15,911 bases of DNA from contig JASLEM010000384.1 in assembly GCA_030151165.1 (NCBI GenBank), positions 1 to 15,911 on the forward strand, in the 5' to 3' direction. The position numbers and the translations under genes were made by a program. This stretch comes from Burkholderiaceae bacterium (GTDB taxonomy: Bacteria; Pseudomonadota; Gammaproteobacteria; Burkholderiales; Burkholderiaceae). Under the pieces are notes generated by a model. The model did not search any database. It was not told where the DNA came from and worked only from the letters and a program-made list of their open reading frames with translations. This document shows, piece after piece, positions 14,062 through 15,911 of this stretch; positions within the stretch are counted from its first letter, which is position 1, and the number at the start of each line of letters is the position of its first letter.

Positions 14062-15374
14062 GCGCGTTCTCTTTCGTTGGGGTGCAGCGCCGATTCTGGG
14101 GCCGGCCCGAGCGGCCAGGTGGCCAGGCGCAGGAAGTAGTAGCCGAAGTACAGCGTCATCGCGATCGACACGCCCCACCCCGCGCCCTCGAGCCCGCCGA
14201 GCTTCAGCCCCGCCGCCAGCGCCGCGACGAACGCGACCTGGCCGACCAGCGCCAGCCGCAAAGCCCACGCCTGCGCGCCCCACGCGAGCGTGACGACGGC
14301 CAGCGGCGCGGCGACGAAGTGCACGCCGATGTAGACGGCCAGCGCCCGCGAGAGCTCGCCCGCGCCGCGCCATTGCGCGCCGAACAACCATTCGAACGCC
14401 CACGGGCCGAAGGCCCACAGCAGCAGCACCAGCGGCGCGGCGATGGCCGCCAGCCCGGCCATCACCCGGCGCACGGCGGCGCGGCCCTCGCGCGTGACGC
14501 GCAGGGGCGCGTGCGTGTCGATGTCGTGGTCCGCGCGCGCGCCGTGCGCCGCCAGCTGCGGATACAGCGTCTGCGAGACCGCGCCGCCCACCAGCGTGGC
14601 CGGCGCCTTCAGGTAGCGCAGCGCGAAGCCCCAGAAGCCCGCCGCGACCGGGCCCTGCCACGCGATCAGCAGCGCGATGGCGGCGGTGTCCTGCAGCGCG
14701 CCCATGAAGGCGTGCGGCGTGTTCAGCAGCGGAAAGTCCCGGAAGCGCCGCGCCAGCTCGCGCCAGCGGCCGGGCGCGGGCGACGCCGTGTCCGTCAACG
14801 GCAGGCGCAGCAACGCGGCGGCCGCGGCCGCGGCGGCGATCGGCGCGACGATCAGGCCCTGCACGCCCGCGCCCAGCAGCGCCGCGCCGGCCTGCGCGAG
14901 CGACGCGCCGCCGTACTGCACGACGCGCGCGACGGCGAGTGCGCGGTACGACTGTTGGCGGGTCGCCCAGAGCGTCGCGAGCGAGAGCCAGCCCAGTACC
15001 GCGACCGCCACCGGCAGCCACGCGGCCCAGCCGTGCGCCGACCACGCGAGCCAGCCAGCGGCGCCGACGGCGCTCGCCAGCGTCACCACGGCCAGGACGC
15101 GAAGGCACAGCGCGCGCAGCGCGGCGGCGTCGAGCGCGTCGCCCAGCAGCGGCAACGCGAACTCGTAGCGGGCGCAGGCGACGACGGCCACGTTGGCCGC
15201 GACGGCCGCGAACAGGTTGTACTGGCCGAACTGCTGCGGCGTGTACAGGCGCGACAGCCAGGGCCCCAGCAGCAGCGGCAGCGCCTGCGCGAGCGCGCCG
15301 CCGGCGACGAGCGTCAGCACGGCGCGCAGCAGTCCGCCGCGCGCGGTCGTGGCCGGCGCCGCCGGTGCGCTCAC
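14058..15374 (-). CDS. Wzx-type polysaccharide flippase
   Basis: A 438-residue membrane protein of the polysaccharide biosynthesis/MOP exporter family, predicted to have about 12 helices. It would flip the undecaprenyl-linked repeat unit to the periplasm. LLLGPWLSRLYTPQQFGQYN (34-53) is the family-typical first loop after helix 1. ARYEFALPLL (68-77) and the mid-protein FRDFPLLNTPHAFMGAL are also characteristic of this group. Residues 180-187 are a run of alanines within one helix, encoded by GCN codons. The start is a GTG at 15374 overlapping the aminotransferase stop (GTGA); the frame upstream of it belongs to that gene's shadow. It is coupled to the acyltransferase downstream by another four-base overlap. 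The substrate glycan is unknown. Confidence 0.9.
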   Translation of the reverse strand: MSAPAAPATTARGGLLRAVLTLVAGGALAQALPLLLGPWLSRLYTPQQFGQYNLFAAVAANVAVVACARYEFALPLLGDALDAAALRALCLRVLAVVTLASAVGAAGWLAWSAHGWAAWLPVAVAVLGWLSLATLWATRQQSYRALAVARVVQYGGASLAQAGAALLGAGVQGLIVAPIAAAAAAAALLRLPLTDTASPAPGRWRELARRFRDFPLLNTPHAFMGALQDTAAIALLIAWQGPVAAGFWGFALRYLKAPATLVGGAVSQTLYPQLAAHGARADHDIDTHAPLRVTREGRAAVRRVMAGLAAIAAPLVLLLWAFGPWAFEWLFGAQWRGAGELSRALAVYIGVHFVAAPLAVVTLAWGAQAWALRLALVGQVAFVAALAAGLKLGGLEGAGWGVSIAMTLYFGYYFLRLATWPLGPAPESALHPNERERA

Positions 15375-15911
15375 GCCGCCCGCGGGCCGACCGCCGCGGC
15401 CAGCGCAGCCACCACGCGTTCGAAGTCGGCGTCCGACAGGTCGGCGCTCATCGGCAGGCTCATCACCTCGTCGGCGGCGGCGATGGCGTCGGGGCAGCTG
15501 TCCGGATCGCCGAGATGCACGTAGGCCGGCTGGCGGTGCAGCGGCTTCGGGTAGTGCACCGCGGTCGGCACGCCGGCCTCCGTCAAGGCGGCCTGCACCG
15601 CGGCGCGGTTCTTCACGCGGACGGTGTACTGGCCCCAGACGCTGTCGCGGTCCGGGCGCACGGTGAGCGTCGTGACACTCAGGGCCGCCAGGCGCGCGTG
15701 GTACTTCGCGCCGATCTCGTGGCGGCGCTGCAGCTCCCAGTCGAGCCGGCCCAGCTTGGCGAGGACGACCGCGCACTGCAGCGTGTCCATGCGGCCGCCG
15801 ACACCCACCCGGGTATGCGTGTAGCGCGCGCTCTGGCCGTGCACGCGGATCTCGCGCGCGGCCTGGGCCAGCGCGTCGTCGTTCGTGAAGATCGCGCCGC
15901 CGTCGCCGTAG
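15371..15911 (-). CDS. DegT/DnrJ/EryC1/StrS aminotransferase, C-terminal part, WbpE-like (cut by window edge)
   Basis: The last 179 residues of a PLP-dependent sugar aminotransferase. The start lies beyond the right edge; the first full codon reads from 15910. It opens with YGDGGAIFTND, just after where the PLP lysine is expected. It continues with IRVHGQSARYTHTRVGVGGR and MDTLQCAVVLAKL, a stretch strongly like WbpE/WlbC enzymes that aminate UDP-3-keto-GlcNAc uronic acid. A late GVPTAVHYPKPLHRQPAY completes the family pattern. I infer a UDP-2,3-diamino-uronate route, which would need wbpA-, wbpB- and wbpD-like genes to the right. Other DegT aminotransferases with similar C-termini are possible. 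The stop overlaps the flippase start (GTGA). Confidence 0.85.
   Translation of the reverse strand, partial: YGDGGAIFTNDDALAQAAREIRVHGQSARYTHTRVGVGGRMDTLQCAVVLAKLGRLDWELQRRHEIGAKYHARLAALSVTTLTVRPDRDSVWGQYTVRVKNRAAVQAALTEAGVPTAVHYPKPLHRQPAYVHLGDPDSCPDAIAAADEVMSLPMSADLSDADFERVVAALAAAVGPRAA

Noticed and set aside
14818..14842. GCN-codon run giving eight consecutive alanines in the flippase, considered as a phase-variable repeat
   Set aside because: The codons are mixed (GCG/GCC), not a uniform tandem repeat, and the run sits in a membrane helix where alanine is common.

Overview
This window is part of a surface-polysaccharide (O-antigen or exopolysaccharide) biosynthesis locus. The genome is very GC-rich, with strong G/C preference at third codon positions. 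Base composition, protein families and an EPS-associated MarR regulator fit a betaproteobacterium of the order Burkholderiales. That placement is inferred from sequence character alone. I see no tRNA, rRNA, CRISPR array, transposase or phage gene.

Layout, left to right. All genes are on the minus strand except one, so transcription runs mostly from high to low coordinates. (1) Positions 1-3539 hold a regulator-led operon: marR, ddhD/rfbI, ddhA/rfbF, ddhB/rfbG and ddhC/rfbH (cut by the left edge). It makes CDP-4-keto-3,6-dideoxyglucose. (2) Positions 3634-4392 hold a single short phosphoglycosyltransferase. Downstream of it are two matching inverted repeats around the marR promoter. Upstream is a 395-bp GC-poorer gap rich in palindromes. 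(3) Positions 4788-9686 hold a second operon: a WecA/MraY-like GlcNAc-1-P-type transferase, a PglE-like aminotransferase, a PglC-like phosphoglycosyltransferase and a WbpM/PglF-type UDP-GlcNAc 4,6-dehydratase. It would make and load a 4-amino-4,6-dideoxy-HexNAc sugar. (4) Positions 9838-11037 hold a GT4 glycosyltransferase on the plus strand, divergent from the wecA-like gene. (5) Positions 11013-15911 hold a third, tightly coupled operon entering from the right: a WbpE-like aminotransferase (cut by the right edge), a Wzx-type flippase, a left-handed beta-helix acyltransferase and two GT4 glycosyltransferases. The last one overlaps the plus-strand GT tail to tail.

How they fit together: nucleotide sugars are made in the cytoplasm (a CDP-3,6-dideoxyhexose precursor, a UDP-4-amino-6-deoxy sugar and perhaps a UDP-3-amino-uronate). 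A first sugar phosphate is placed on undecaprenyl phosphate, three GT4 enzymes extend it, an acyltransferase may decorate it, and the flippase exports it. No Wzy polymerase, Wzz, ligase or PglD-type N-acetyltransferase lies in the window. No final 3,6-dideoxyhexose reductase or epimerase is present either.

The most noteworthy signals are the predicted MarR autoregulatory operator pair, with one repeat centred on the marR start codon and the transcript predicted to be nearly leaderless, and three different lipid-phosphate-initiating transferases in one stretch. The gene content is otherwise recognisable. I did not find a clearly unprecedented system.
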